NCBI GenBank assembly: GCA_000435615.1
Contig: FR882022.1
Location: forward strand, 1,461-7,633
Length of the DNA: 6,173 bases
Reading direction: 5' to 3'
From: Firmicutes bacterium CAG:238
Lineage (GTDB): Bacteria > Bacillota > Clostridia > Peptostreptococcales > Anaerovoracaceae
Shown one piece after another: positions 6,163 to 6,173 of the stretch. A model generated the notes under the pieces. That model was given only the letters and a program-made list of their open reading frames with translations, was not told the DNA's origin and did no database searches. The position numbers were made by a program, and so were the translations under genes. The stretch's first letter is position 1. Each line of letters starts with the position of its first letter.

Positions 6163-6173
6163 TGGCTAGGGTA
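6163..6173 (-). tRNA. 3' end of another tRNA, probably tRNA-Gln (cut by window edge)
   Basis: The minus strand at the window edge reads TACCCTA-G-CCA, which has the form of a 7-nt acceptor strand, discriminator G73 and encoded CCA. The complement implies a 5' strand of TAGGGTA with a U1-A72 pair. U1-A72 together with G73 is characteristic of glutamine tRNA, and Gln-Cys tandems are common in Firmicutes. Only 11 nt are visible, so the amino acid is an inference, and no anticodon can be read. Confidence 0.55.

Overview
This window looks like the chromosome of an anaerobic, low-to-mid-GC Gram-positive bacterium, most likely a gut-type Clostridia such as a Lachnospiraceae member. The reasons are the oxygen-sensitive glycyl radical chemistry, strong AGGAGG-type ribosome binding sites, A/T-rich intergenic DNA, CCA-encoding tRNA genes, and a large AraC regulator with a GH39-like tail, an architecture I associate with these bacteria. 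This is inferred from style, not from a database match.

Layout. On the minus strand, a three-gene operon runs leftwards from a recognisable sigma-A-type promoter near 3546-3574. It contains a 791-aa glycyl radical enzyme (1066-3441), its radical-SAM activating enzyme (74-1039), and the first 15 codons of a third gene (1-46). The N-terminus of that third gene resembles amino-acid permeases of the APC/AAT family. A large gap of about 600 bp (3442-4062) holds the two divergent promoters, a terminator-like hairpin, and an interrupted or very small minus-strand coding remnant with a strong ribosome binding site. On the plus strand is a 617-aa AraC-type regulator (4063-5916) made of a cupin, an AraC HTH and a degenerate GH39-like region. 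The right end holds convergent terminator hairpins and a minus-strand tRNA array: a complete tRNA-Cys(GCA) and the 3' tip of what is probably tRNA-Gln.

How the genes work together. The activating enzyme would install a radical on Gly764 of the large enzyme, which would then convert a small molecule imported by the downstream permease. The divergent AraC protein is the obvious candidate regulator. The substrate is not known from sequence. The enzyme is clearly in the eliminase/decarboxylase part of the family rather than a pyruvate formate-lyase, because it has a single active-site Cys430 rather than Cys-Cys. The residue two positions after that cysteine, Glu in the GCVE motif of choline lyase, diol dehydratase and hydroxyproline dehydratase, is Gln432 here. 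Together with the probable amino-acid permease, this makes the operon a good candidate for an uncharacterised glycyl radical pathway acting on an amino acid or a derivative. No microcompartment shell genes are visible.
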